Assembly (NCBI RefSeq): GCF_007747995.1 | Contig: NZ_CP036276.1 | Coordinates: 6,190,001-6,254,000, forward strand | Source of the DNA: Symmachiella dynata | Lineage (GTDB): Bacteria; Planctomycetota; Planctomycetia; Planctomycetales; Planctomycetaceae | Length of the DNA stretch: 64,000 nucleotides | Direction: 5' to 3' | Shown here: positions 34,335-42,270 of the stretch, piece by piece | Position numbering within the stretch: position 1 is the first letter of the stretch | How the letters are laid out: every line of letters starts with the position of its first letter | The notes under the pieces: model-generated | Told to the model about the DNA's origin: nothing | Database searches by the model: none | What the model saw: the letters and a program-made list of their open reading frames with translations, nothing else | Program-made: the position numbers and the translations under genes

Positions 34335-34583
34335 GTGCGGAAGATTCCCTCTCATTCATTGGAGCGTGTCGACGCATTCTTTGCTGCGCAACAACCGGGC
34401 AAACGCATCTCGCGAGTGTTGTTGTGGAGCGGATTGATTGTCGGTGGCTTGCTGTGGCTCCCCACGGTTTTGCCTGACCAACCGACGGTCGACGACACGC
34501 CGTTGACGGTCGTCGATCCCTTTGTCAACGTGCCGTCGATTGGCGAATCCACGAACACCGTTCATTTTGAACAGCGCAACTAA
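34335..34583 (+). CDS. Small single-pass membrane protein
   Basis: 82 residues: a basic N-terminus, one transmembrane helix (VLLWSGLIVGGLLWLPTVL) and a short acidic, Thr/Val-rich extracytoplasmic tail. Start is GTG at 34335. Its stop TAA overlaps the ATG of the next gene by one base (TAATG), which suggests coupled translation with the TPR lipoprotein. No family recognised. Confidence 0.6.
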   Translation: MRKIPSHSLERVDAFFAAQQPGKRISRVLLWSGLIVGGLLWLPTVLPDQPTVDDTPLTVVDPFVNVPSIGESTNTVHFEQRN

Positions 34584-36259
34584 TGCCGAATCAGGTTGGC
34601 AGGATGAGTACCTCTCCATTGTCACGCATACAACCCTCACTCTTTGTAGCTCTCATGATCGCCGGCATGCTGGTGAATATTACGGGCTGCGCTGGCCCGG
34701 GCATGCGCCTGTCCATGGCACCACGCTCGGCCGAAAGGCTGGGAGTGGAGAATGCAGCCGCCCTGGAACAGATCAATCAACGCTATCAAGCGGGCGATTT
34801 GCATGGTGCGTATGATGCCGTCAAGAAACACCGTCGCAAGCACCCCTACTCCTGGGAAGCGCGCATCACCGAAGCCTGTATCGCTGCCGATTTGGGACGC
34901 ACCGCGGAGAGTATCCAAGCCTGGCAAGCGGTCGTAACCGCGAAGCCCCAGTCGGCCAAAGTACTCCATGAAGCGGGCATGCATTTGGTGCAATTGGGAG
35001 CGATCCCGGCTGGTTTGCCTGCCCTTCAATCAGCGGTTGAACGTGATCCCAGTAATGTGAATTACCGTTTGGATCTTTCGGCAGCGTATTTAGCGTCGGG
35101 GAATTCGCATACTGCGCAAGAGGTCTTGATGCAGGCTCATCGCCAACTCCCCCAAGAAACAGCTGTGCCGGTCGCGATTGCACGCCTCTTTGAAAGCCAA
35201 AACGTTCATAACCGCGCCGCCCACTATTATGGTGTGGCGTTAAAACAATCGCCGGACGATCCCACACTGCTCCGCCAACGGGGACGGATGTGGTATCAAC
35301 TGGGGAATTATGAGTTGGCGAAAATTGATCTGGCCGCTTGCGAGACCGCCATGATTGCCGGTGAACATTGGCCGGCCCTGTTAGAGTATGGCAAAGTCTG
35401 CCTGAAAATGGGCGACGCTCAATCTGCCCGGCGCGTCGCAACGACATTGGGCGAAAAACCGTCCGCTCTGACGTCGGAATTTCAGCTGTTCAGCGTCGCC
35501 GTTGCAGCTATGCCGGTGCCCAAGCCGGCGCTCGTGCCGCAACCCGAACCCTTCACTCCCTTCGAGACACCTCCGGTTTTGCTAGCTGCGACTCCGGTGC
35601 CGACCTTCGTTGCTCAACGGCCACAGAGAATCCAACAAGCGTCTGGAGTGATCGTCGTCAATCATCCGCCGCCAGCGAAATTAACGTCGGATACAAAATC
35701 AACAACGGACACACAATCGACCAGGGACATTCAGCCACTCGTAGAATTACAACCGGAAGAAGTCCCTGCAGCCATCACTCCTGTGGACGTTTCGATTCCG
35801 CTCCTGCTGCCGCCCCCCGCCGTTGTGATCCCGGTCGCCTTGTCACCGATTACGGACCCTTTGTTTTCAGCGTTTGCGACGGAAGCGACACTGACGAAAA
35901 CGACAGCAATCAAAAAGACACCGGTTCCAACTACGCCAATCAAAGCTGCACCAAAAGCAGCGACGCCGATTGTCACGGGACCGATTCTCCTACCACCAGA
36001 TGCAACACCGACAGCCTCAACACCGCCAGTCGCCGAACCCTTAGCTGCTGCTGCGACGCCCGCCGAAACTGGTTGGCGGACCACACAGAAAAAGAGCAAG
36101 CCCTCCAAGCCAGCTCAAAAAACGTCTCCTAAAACACGCAAATCGGCGGCGACGAAAACCAACACATGGAAGCCGCATGTGAGTGAAAAACGTGTGCAGA
36201 GTTATCGCAAAACCGGGGATGCGCGAACGCTTGTTAAGAAGAAATTGGCCACGGATTAA
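34583..36259 (+). CDS. TPR lipoprotein with Pro/Thr-rich C-terminus
   Basis: 558 residues. The signal peptide ends at NITGC (lipobox), so it is lipid-anchored. Residues about 60-295 are tetratricopeptide repeats: INQRYQAGDLHGAYDAVKKH, YLASGNSHTAQEVLMQA, and the YQLGNYELAKIDL unit. From about 310 on, the sequence is Pro/Thr/Ala-rich and disordered. The last 60 residues are Lys-rich (KKSKPSKPAQKTSPKTRK), perhaps binding a polyanion. ATG at 34583 (overlapping the preceding stop) or ATG at 34604 may be used. The likely role is an envelope scaffold. Confidence 0.8.
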   Translation: MPNQVGRMSTSPLSRIQPSLFVALMIAGMLVNITGCAGPGMRLSMAPRSAERLGVENAAALEQINQRYQAGDLHGAYDAVKKHRRKHPYSWEARITEACIAADLGRTAESIQAWQAVVTAKPQSAKVLHEAGMHLVQLGAIPAGLPALQSAVERDPSNVNYRLDLSAAYLASGNSHTAQEVLMQAHRQLPQETAVPVAIARLFESQNVHNRAAHYYGVALKQSPDDPTLLRQRGRMWYQLGNYELAKIDLAACETAMIAGEHWPALLEYGKVCLKMGDAQSARRVATTLGEKPSALTSEFQLFSVAVAAMPVPKPALVPQPEPFTPFETPPVLLAATPVPTFVAQRPQRIQQASGVIVVNHPPPAKLTSDTKSTTDTQSTRDIQPLVELQPEEVPAAITPVDVSIPLLLPPPAVVIPVALSPITDPLFSAFATEATLTKTTAIKKTPVPTTPIKAAPKAATPIVTGPILLPPDATPTASTPPVAEPLAAAATPAETGWRTTQKKSKPSKPAQKTSPKTRKSAATKTNTWKPHVSEKRVQSYRKTGDARTLVKKKLATD

Positions 36260-36355
36260 CACGGATGTGACACGGACATCGTGTCCTTTATTTAATCTCT
36301 GGCTATACGTGATTAGTAAAATCGGGGCAATCAGAGATGGTGAAAGGAACTGCTC

Positions 36356-36727
36356 GTGGGACCGACTACGACCATTTTTTTGCCGAAACCCGTCTCTGAG
36401 CAATTGCTGGTAACCCTCGACTCCGAATTGCGGAGTGCCGCTGCTAGAATCGAAGCTTCGCGCAAAGGGTGTAATTGGGATATCTGGATGACGTCTGAGT
36501 CGACTGGTTTCACGCATCCATTTCAAGTTCACGTTTGGGAAACATCCAAGCGATTAGAGGATTGCGGTGTAGACCTTAAAGAATTGGCTTTGGACTCTTC
36601 TGTCTTCCAGGCGTTTGTCACCGTTTCAGCGGGCTGCAACGAATCCGAGGATTGGAATTTGACCAAATTCCTTGCAAAAAAGATCGCTGATCGTTTTGAC
36701 GGCATTGCTACAAAACTGGGAAAGTAG
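36356..36727 (+). CDS. Hypothetical protein, 123 residues
   Basis: A soluble mixed alpha/beta protein with no signal peptide or recognised motif. GTG at 36356 follows AAAGGAA by about 7 bases. Sequence features include TIFLPKPVSEQLLVTLD, the central FQVHVWETSKRLEDCG, and a C-terminal helix (FLAKKIADRFDGIATKL). It stands alone between the TPR lipoprotein (97 bases upstream) and the convergent membrane protein. Confidence 0.55.
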   Translation: MGPTTTIFLPKPVSEQLLVTLDSELRSAAARIEASRKGCNWDIWMTSESTGFTHPFQVHVWETSKRLEDCGVDLKELALDSSVFQAFVTVSAGCNESEDWNLTKFLAKKIADRFDGIATKLGK

Positions 36728-36905
36728 CAAAAGGTTTGCATTGTTTCTGTCGTTGCAGGGTGCATTGCGACGCACCATTCATTGTGGGACAACGGAAGAA
36801 CAATTGCAAAACGATCCGGCAGGAACTCCCCCTCACTGCGTGTTATGGGGCACCAAACTTTGGCTTTTCTATTGCTGGATGGGATGCCGCTCGCAAAAGC
36901 CGAAA

Positions 36906-36939
36906 ACCCTCACCCCGGCCCTCTCCCAGAGGGAGAGGG
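36906..36939 (+). repeat. ACCCTCACCCCGG repeat, copy A1
   Basis: 34-base unit beginning ACCCTCACCCCGGCCCTCTC and ending with an internal CCCTCTCCC/GGGAGAGGG-like inverted pair. Other copies are at 45848-45881 (inverted), 53477-53510 and 53691-53724. The family is widespread in bacterial genomes; its function is unknown to me. Confidence 0.85.
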
Positions 36940-36972
36940 GGAAATGTAGATGCACTTGGGTTCTCTCGACGA

Positions 36973-38994
36973 TTACTCTTGTGTTGCTGCGGGGCGTGGT
37001 TTTAGGTGGCTGACTGTTTGTAGGGTCATTCGCTGGCGAAAGAGTACCTCGTTGGTTTTGGCGTCGGTGACGGTGTCCTCAAACTGCAGTACACCAAACG
37101 GGACGCGGTCGGATAACCAGAGGGTGCGGCGATAGACCGTCATGCGGTCGGTGTCGCCAGGGGTGTATTTGACTTGCGAGACCGCTTCACGGCATTCGAT
37201 CGCATCGGTTTCCAGCGGCGTGAATAGGTAGCGGATGTTGCGGTAGAAATATTCCCGCGTGCGGGGCATGCCTTGCAGAAAGATTTCCGCGATCCGTTTT
37301 TCTCGCGCTGATGTCGCACCGGGCCTGAGCAGGCATTCATCGGGCGCTGCGCCGGCGGCAATCGCTTGTTCGTTGAGGTACAAGTTGATTTGCTCGCCAT
37401 CACTTGCCGATGTTCCGTAACCGGTTCCACGCTCGACACGCACGTGCCGCGCCGCTTGGCCGTCGATTTCAAGTTCCCCTTGGCTGGTCAGCCGCAGACG
37501 CGTCGTTTGGCCCAGATGGTTGATGCCTTGGAATTCGGCGAAGGGCAATGGGGAGTCGGTCTGTAGGGGGAGCGATGGAATCCAACATTGTAGCGGCGTC
37601 TCTGGCTCCGGTGTTTTTGTGGAGTAGTCGGCCAGTCCCCAATAGCGCATGACATTCATCACCCAAGGATTGGACCAGGGGTTCGAACGCGAAAAGGAAG
37701 CTGAGAAGGCCGATACCGACAGCAGCAGGCAAGCGACGATGCGAAAGGACCGCTTGTGGCCCCATTCATCCAGCACCGGCAGCATGGTGAGCAGCCAAAA
37801 CGGAATCAGCCAGAAAACCCAACGCAGCCCGCTGGTGTTCCCGCCATAGTTGTCGGTCTTGTACATGACGAACAGCAGCATCCACAACGTCAGCCCCAAT
37901 CCCAGGCGGTTGAATAACCGCAACGGAAACTCGCGCCAGCGGCGGCCATAAATCCAGCCGATGACCGTCAGTAAAAATATCGGTGACAGCGAAAGAATGC
38001 CGTGATGCCCGATCAGGCAGTTCAAGAAATAAGCGAAGCGGGACTCATTACCGGCATCAATGCCTTGAGGCTGCATCCAATAGCTGGGAACTCCCTGATG
38101 CACATATTCATACACATTGGTGCCGAAATACGCATAAAACGGAACCAAGCCGCCGCTGGCAAGATATGTGGTATAGAAAAAACCACCCAGGGGAATCAGT
38201 GCGGCCGGTATGAACCAGACGCACGTCAGTCGCCAGGATTGGCGGAGCAGGATCACAAACATCGCCGCCCCAAACACGAACGCCGGGAGTTCGTTGGTGA
38301 CGGTAAACGCCGCGAAAAATCCGCACAGGGCGAAGAGTCCGCCGCTACGCCGCCCCTCAGCGATGATTCTTGTCGCCGGGTAGAGCGCGAAGACCGTACT
38401 CCAAGTGGCGACGGAATGGTTGTTGAAGGTGATTAGAAATGTCGAAAGGAATGTGGCAAACGAACCAGCCGCGACGACAAAGACTGCGCTCATCCCGGTA
38501 CGCGCATAGCGGTTGGCCATCACAGCGATCAATATCAGCGCGATCATCCACGGCAGCCAGTTAACGATGATCAGTAGTAGATGCGCGACATCGTACGTTT
38601 GGCGATCCAAGGTCCAGCCGGTCGATTCTTTGATCGTCCAATACAAACCGGCGACGAGCGTGGGGAGTAGCGCCGGTTTGGAGGAATAGAAATGTCCTTT
38701 CCAACGGACTTTGTCGATCGTATCCCAACCGGGTCGCTGAATGATCTCGTCGATCTGATACGTGCCGCGTTCGACGAGTGACCAGACGGTGCACCAACGT
38801 GAACGATCATTGGCGCTGAAGGCGGGCGTTTTTGGCGGGCGGGCTGTGGGCCAGCGTCGCGGTCCGAATCGCAGTTCGGCGTTGAGGATGTCAGCCAGCG
38901 AGACAGCGGCGGTCAGGACGATCAGTACCGCGCACGCAAATTGGGTCAAGCGCCGCGCCGATCCGTCATTCTTAAAATCGTCCGATGTCGTCAT
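36973..38994 (-). CDS. Polytopic membrane protein, ArnT/PMT-like
   Basis: 673 residues. About eleven hydrophobic segments fill the first 480 residues, and a soluble domain of about 190 follows. An early loop contains an acidic motif and FYSSKPALLPTLVAGLYW, which resembles the GT-C fold of protein mannosyl/arabinosyl transferases, but the classical Asp-Glu pair cannot be placed with confidence. The C-terminal part (GINHLGQTTRLRLTSQG, EIFLQGMPRTREYFYRN) is beta-rich. The ATG at 38994 begins MTTSDDFKND; the frame to 39075 reads through a repeat. Confidence 0.75.
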   Translation of the reverse strand: MTTSDDFKNDGSARRLTQFACAVLIVLTAAVSLADILNAELRFGPRRWPTARPPKTPAFSANDRSRWCTVWSLVERGTYQIDEIIQRPGWDTIDKVRWKGHFYSSKPALLPTLVAGLYWTIKESTGWTLDRQTYDVAHLLLIIVNWLPWMIALILIAVMANRYARTGMSAVFVVAAGSFATFLSTFLITFNNHSVATWSTVFALYPATRIIAEGRRSGGLFALCGFFAAFTVTNELPAFVFGAAMFVILLRQSWRLTCVWFIPAALIPLGGFFYTTYLASGGLVPFYAYFGTNVYEYVHQGVPSYWMQPQGIDAGNESRFAYFLNCLIGHHGILSLSPIFLLTVIGWIYGRRWREFPLRLFNRLGLGLTLWMLLFVMYKTDNYGGNTSGLRWVFWLIPFWLLTMLPVLDEWGHKRSFRIVACLLLSVSAFSASFSRSNPWSNPWVMNVMRYWGLADYSTKTPEPETPLQCWIPSLPLQTDSPLPFAEFQGINHLGQTTRLRLTSQGELEIDGQAARHVRVERGTGYGTSASDGEQINLYLNEQAIAAGAAPDECLLRPGATSAREKRIAEIFLQGMPRTREYFYRNIRYLFTPLETDAIECREAVSQVKYTPGDTDRMTVYRRTLWLSDRVPFGVLQFEDTVTDAKTNEVLFRQRMTLQTVSHLKPRPAATQE

Positions 38995-39011
38995 AGCAAC
39001 CCGTTGCAAAA

Positions 39012-39091
39012 GGGTGCCACTGGCGGCTTGTCCGCCAGTGCAAACGTTGTGACAGGTAAAAACACAGCTGGACAAGCCAGCAGTGGCACCC
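39012..39091. repeat. GTGCCACTGGC inverted repeat pair, copy 1
   Basis: GGGTGCCACTGGCGGCTTGT onward (39012-39040) and CTGGACAAGCCAGCAGTGGC to CCC (39068-39091) are inverted copies. A related copy is at 56646-56723 and a fragment at 28758-28773. It lies just before the start of the ArnT-like gene. Confidence 0.7.
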
Positions 39092-39293
39092 GACTCTCGA
39101 ATGTTCTTGGTTTTTCAACGGGCCGATCAGGCCGTTGCGGATGAGGGAAGGGGCGCCGGTGGATGTATGGAAGTGCCGTTCATCTTAGCTACGAATGTGC
39201 ATGGATGAAACGCGCAGTAAAAAATGCCTTGGTCCCCAAAGTGAGGCATGGGAACCAAGGCAGATTAAAACAGGGTGCGTGTGCAGCCGGCTA

Positions 39294-40874
39294 TCAGTCA
39301 CGACCGGGGTGGGCGACTTTTTTCCAGTATTCGGCAAAGTCGAATTTGGGGCTGTTGTCGAGGTCGTGGCATTGATTGCAGAGTTGCTTCTCGGCAATCC
39401 CCTGATCGAGATGCATGTTTTTCCGCCAACTGATCAATTCCTCATCTTGCGGCGGTAAATCGCCGGCGACCCGTTGGTTTTCGAGGTCAGCGTGGATGCT
39501 GCCGGGACCGTGGCAGTTCTCACATTGTTGGCCTTTTAATTGCGGCGTCGAGTCGGCATCCACGAAACCACTTTCATAAGGAAAGACCTGTTGTGGATTC
39601 CAACCGGTGACGTGGCAGGCCAAGCATTCGGGATCATGCACGCGGGAGATCCAACCCTCCTCTTGTCCTTCACGCCCCTTGCTGAGCGAATCGTAGGCAT
39701 GCGAATGGCGGGTGGTGCTCCATTTGGCAAAGGCTTTGGTGTGGCAGTCTTTGCACTGATCGACGCCAACAAAACGTGCTCCCGACTCATGCGCGACCGG
39801 CTTTAAGTTCTGGACGATTTGCTCGTCGTGCAATCGCTCTTGATAGCGACGCATCACATCGGTCATTGCGGGAGTTTCGTGAAAACGCTGGTTGTCGAGT
39901 TCGATCAATTCAAATTTTAGCTTCTGCTCCGCTTCGGGATAATACCCGATGACACCGATATGTTTGCCTTTGTGGCCTACGGTGATGAACATCGTTTTCG
40001 ACTCGCCGATTTGTTCGGCTTTGTTATCGGGATCTTCATAACCACCGGCCGAAACAACGACGTCGAACTGGGGAAAGGCCTCGGCAAATGCTCTCGATTC
40101 ATCCAGGGGGGCGTGCGAGAGCAGCACGAGCAAATCGGGTTTTGCTGCGTTTTCATCGGTCAGTGCGGCCAATTGTTTGGTGACGGCAGCATGGGCATTG
40201 GTGATGTCGACATCAGGCGCTACGCCGTCGTTTGCGGGAGGCACGATCTCGTTGCGGTAGGCATCTCCCACGATTGAAATCACGCCGATGGTTTTGTCAG
40301 CAACTTTGGTCGTGAAATGCCGTTTGGGCATCGTCAGTTCTTCGGATCCAAACAGGACGACATTTGCGCCGAGCAATGGCAATTGATCCTCGGTATCTAA
40401 CGAGAGCAAATACCCGGGATCGAGTCGGAGTTCCTCGGGCCCCAAGCCCATGGCGGCATAGCCCATTTGCTGCATCGCATCGAGCAAGATTTCGAACTTG
40501 ATTTGGCTTTGTCGCCGGGTCCGTTTGAGCGAACCGCCTAAGTCGAGTTCGGCGCGGGGCCATTCTTTTTCGTCAATTTGGCGAAAAAGATCCGCTCGCC
40601 GTGACAGGCCGCCGGACTGTGTTTCGGAACAGCCGCACGGTTCTAGATAGCCGTGGGTTTCGCCCGTCACGCACAACACGAACTCCGGCTTTTCCCAGCC
40701 TTCAAAGATCGGTGCAGGCGGGGGGTAGCTGGGCTTGTTGTCTTTTTTGGGTGTCGTAGAGGTCGTATCGACCTGGGACGGGTCATCGTCTGAGCCGCAC
40801 GAAGAGAGACAGGCGGCACAAGCCGCACTGGCAACGATCAACAACGGCATCACCTGCCAACGTTTCCAAGTCAT
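39294..40874 (-). CDS. Tetraheme cytochrome c with degenerate metallophosphatase domain
   Basis: 526 residues with a lipobox (CLSSC). Residues about 60-330 follow the UshA/5'-nucleotidase calcineurin-like fold, but the metal site is broken: GETHG in place of the DxH motif, DLGGS for GD, GPEE in place of GNHE, and AGGYED for the GHxH motif. The C-terminal part holds four CXXCH heme sites (CKDCH, CLACH, CENCH, CNQCH, starting at residues 374, 417, 451 and 499), like cytochrome c554-type proteins. It probably transfers electrons in the periplasm. The nucleotidase activity is doubtful. It is followed by DUF1573 upstream on the same strand. Confidence 0.9.
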   Translation of the reverse strand: MTWKRWQVMPLLIVASAACAACLSSCGSDDDPSQVDTTSTTPKKDNKPSYPPPAPIFEGWEKPEFVLCVTGETHGYLEPCGCSETQSGGLSRRADLFRQIDEKEWPRAELDLGGSLKRTRRQSQIKFEILLDAMQQMGYAAMGLGPEELRLDPGYLLSLDTEDQLPLLGANVVLFGSEELTMPKRHFTTKVADKTIGVISIVGDAYRNEIVPPANDGVAPDVDITNAHAAVTKQLAALTDENAAKPDLLVLLSHAPLDESRAFAEAFPQFDVVVSAGGYEDPDNKAEQIGESKTMFITVGHKGKHIGVIGYYPEAEQKLKFELIELDNQRFHETPAMTDVMRRYQERLHDEQIVQNLKPVAHESGARFVGVDQCKDCHTKAFAKWSTTRHSHAYDSLSKGREGQEEGWISRVHDPECLACHVTGWNPQQVFPYESGFVDADSTPQLKGQQCENCHGPGSIHADLENQRVAGDLPPQDEELISWRKNMHLDQGIAEKQLCNQCHDLDNSPKFDFAEYWKKVAHPGRD

Positions 40875-40998
40875 CCCTCACCCTCCACTGGTTTCCGACG
40901 GCTTTCAACACGACAAGCCTGACTGTTTCTATCGCAAGCCGTCAATAAATCCAAGGGCTGTTTTCTATGGTGTGGCGTTCTCGGCAAATGCCGTCGGC

Positions 40999-42183
40999 TC
41001 AATAAGCCTGGTATTTCGTACGAAACTGGATGGACTTAATGTCAGGGTGACTGGTTTCCACAATGAATTCGGCACGTCCTTTGTTATCGGGAATCTCGAC
41101 CGTATCGGGGGGAATCTCGAATTTCAGCACGTATCGTTGAAGTGCTTGTCCCTTAAAATTCGTATCGCGCTTGATACTCATCTGCACATATTCGTTGGTG
41201 GAATCGACGACATTGAAGTCATAAGTCTCGGCATCATCGGGAACGCTGACAAACATGCTCAATTCGGCAGTCACCCCATCGGTGATATCGAACCCCTTGA
41301 AATCAAGCGTCATGGTGTGGGCATCAAAACTCTTTCCGACAATTTTAATCGGGCCGGTCCGCGTGGTGACAACCGACAGTTCTTCCACATATTCCTTGCC
41401 GTCCGGGGCTCTCATGGTGACTTTGATCGGTGCCTTAAATTTGCCGACAGGAATGTCCGGTTGAATCAGCGCGTCGATGCGGTACCCACATTTTCCATTG
41501 ACCCCTTCGGCGCGTTCATCCTTAAATTCGAGTTTCTCGTAAGTGACCTCTACGAATTCCGAGTCGGACACAGCGGAGACCAGTTCGATGTCCTCCAGCA
41601 ATCGCGACCCGATAATGCCCGAGGTACGGACCGGTTCGTCTCCGACGACATCAGGCGCGATGAACGTCCGTGCCGGGTAGACAAACATCGTATAGGCGAC
41701 TTTTCCGACGATTGTGAGGGCCAGGTATTTGTTGTCGGGATCGTTCGTATTCAAAGGCGCCACAGACTTAAACTGTTCCTGTGCGGTGTCCTTGACCTTC
41801 CAGGCAACGGTGACGTCCATTGATTCGCCGGGTTGCAGTTCGACCCGCTCGAGATCTTTGTCATCTTTGAGCATGAATTTTGTACAGGTGCAGGTGGCTT
41901 TGCCCTTGATGATGCGCAAGACCCCTTCGCCGTCGTTTCGCACCTGAAAGACATGCTCATCTTCCGAACCACGCTCCATGACGTCGAAATCGTACGTGGT
42001 ATCATCGACCACGGCTTTGGGAGGCGGGCCGACAGTTTTTAAATAGGAATCGATACCAGAGTCTTCGGAAGTCGTTTCCGAGTCTTTCTCGGCCATCCAA
42101 TTGCTGGCATTGCTCACGACTACAGCGGCGCCAAGTGCGACTCCGCCCAGTATCATCGCGATGACAATATCTTTTGCCTTCAT
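40999..42183 (-). CDS. DUF1573 domain protein
   Basis: 394 residues with an N-terminal membrane anchor (IVIAMILGGVALGAAVVV). A DUF1573 domain at about 55-150 has TYDFDVMERGSEDEHVFQV, the GKATCTCTKF cysteine motif and PGESMDVTVAWK. The rest consists of further beta-sandwich-like segments. DUF1573 proteins are exported, beta-rich and of unknown role. The ATG at 42183 starts MKAKDIVIAM. It is 124 bases upstream of the cytochrome gene on the same strand and may be in the same operon. Confidence 0.9.
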   Translation of the reverse strand: MKAKDIVIAMILGGVALGAAVVVSNASNWMAEKDSETTSEDSGIDSYLKTVGPPPKAVVDDTTYDFDVMERGSEDEHVFQVRNDGEGVLRIIKGKATCTCTKFMLKDDKDLERVELQPGESMDVTVAWKVKDTAQEQFKSVAPLNTNDPDNKYLALTIVGKVAYTMFVYPARTFIAPDVVGDEPVRTSGIIGSRLLEDIELVSAVSDSEFVEVTYEKLEFKDERAEGVNGKCGYRIDALIQPDIPVGKFKAPIKVTMRAPDGKEYVEELSVVTTRTGPIKIVGKSFDAHTMTLDFKGFDITDGVTAELSMFVSVPDDAETYDFNVVDSTNEYVQMSIKRDTNFKGQALQRYVLKFEIPPDTVEIPDNKGRAEFIVETSHPDIKSIQFRTKYQAY

Positions 42184-42270
42184 GAATTCAGTCTCTTGCG
42201 ATTACGGAAATGAACATACGCACTAGAAAAGTGTAATGACCCGTTTATTGTAAGTTGATCCCCCACACGG

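Noticed and set aside
40735-41823. A 362-codon plus-strand open frame
   Set aside because: It is antisense to the DUF1573 gene and the cytochrome start; the minus-strand proteins carry clear motifs, so this is a shadow frame.
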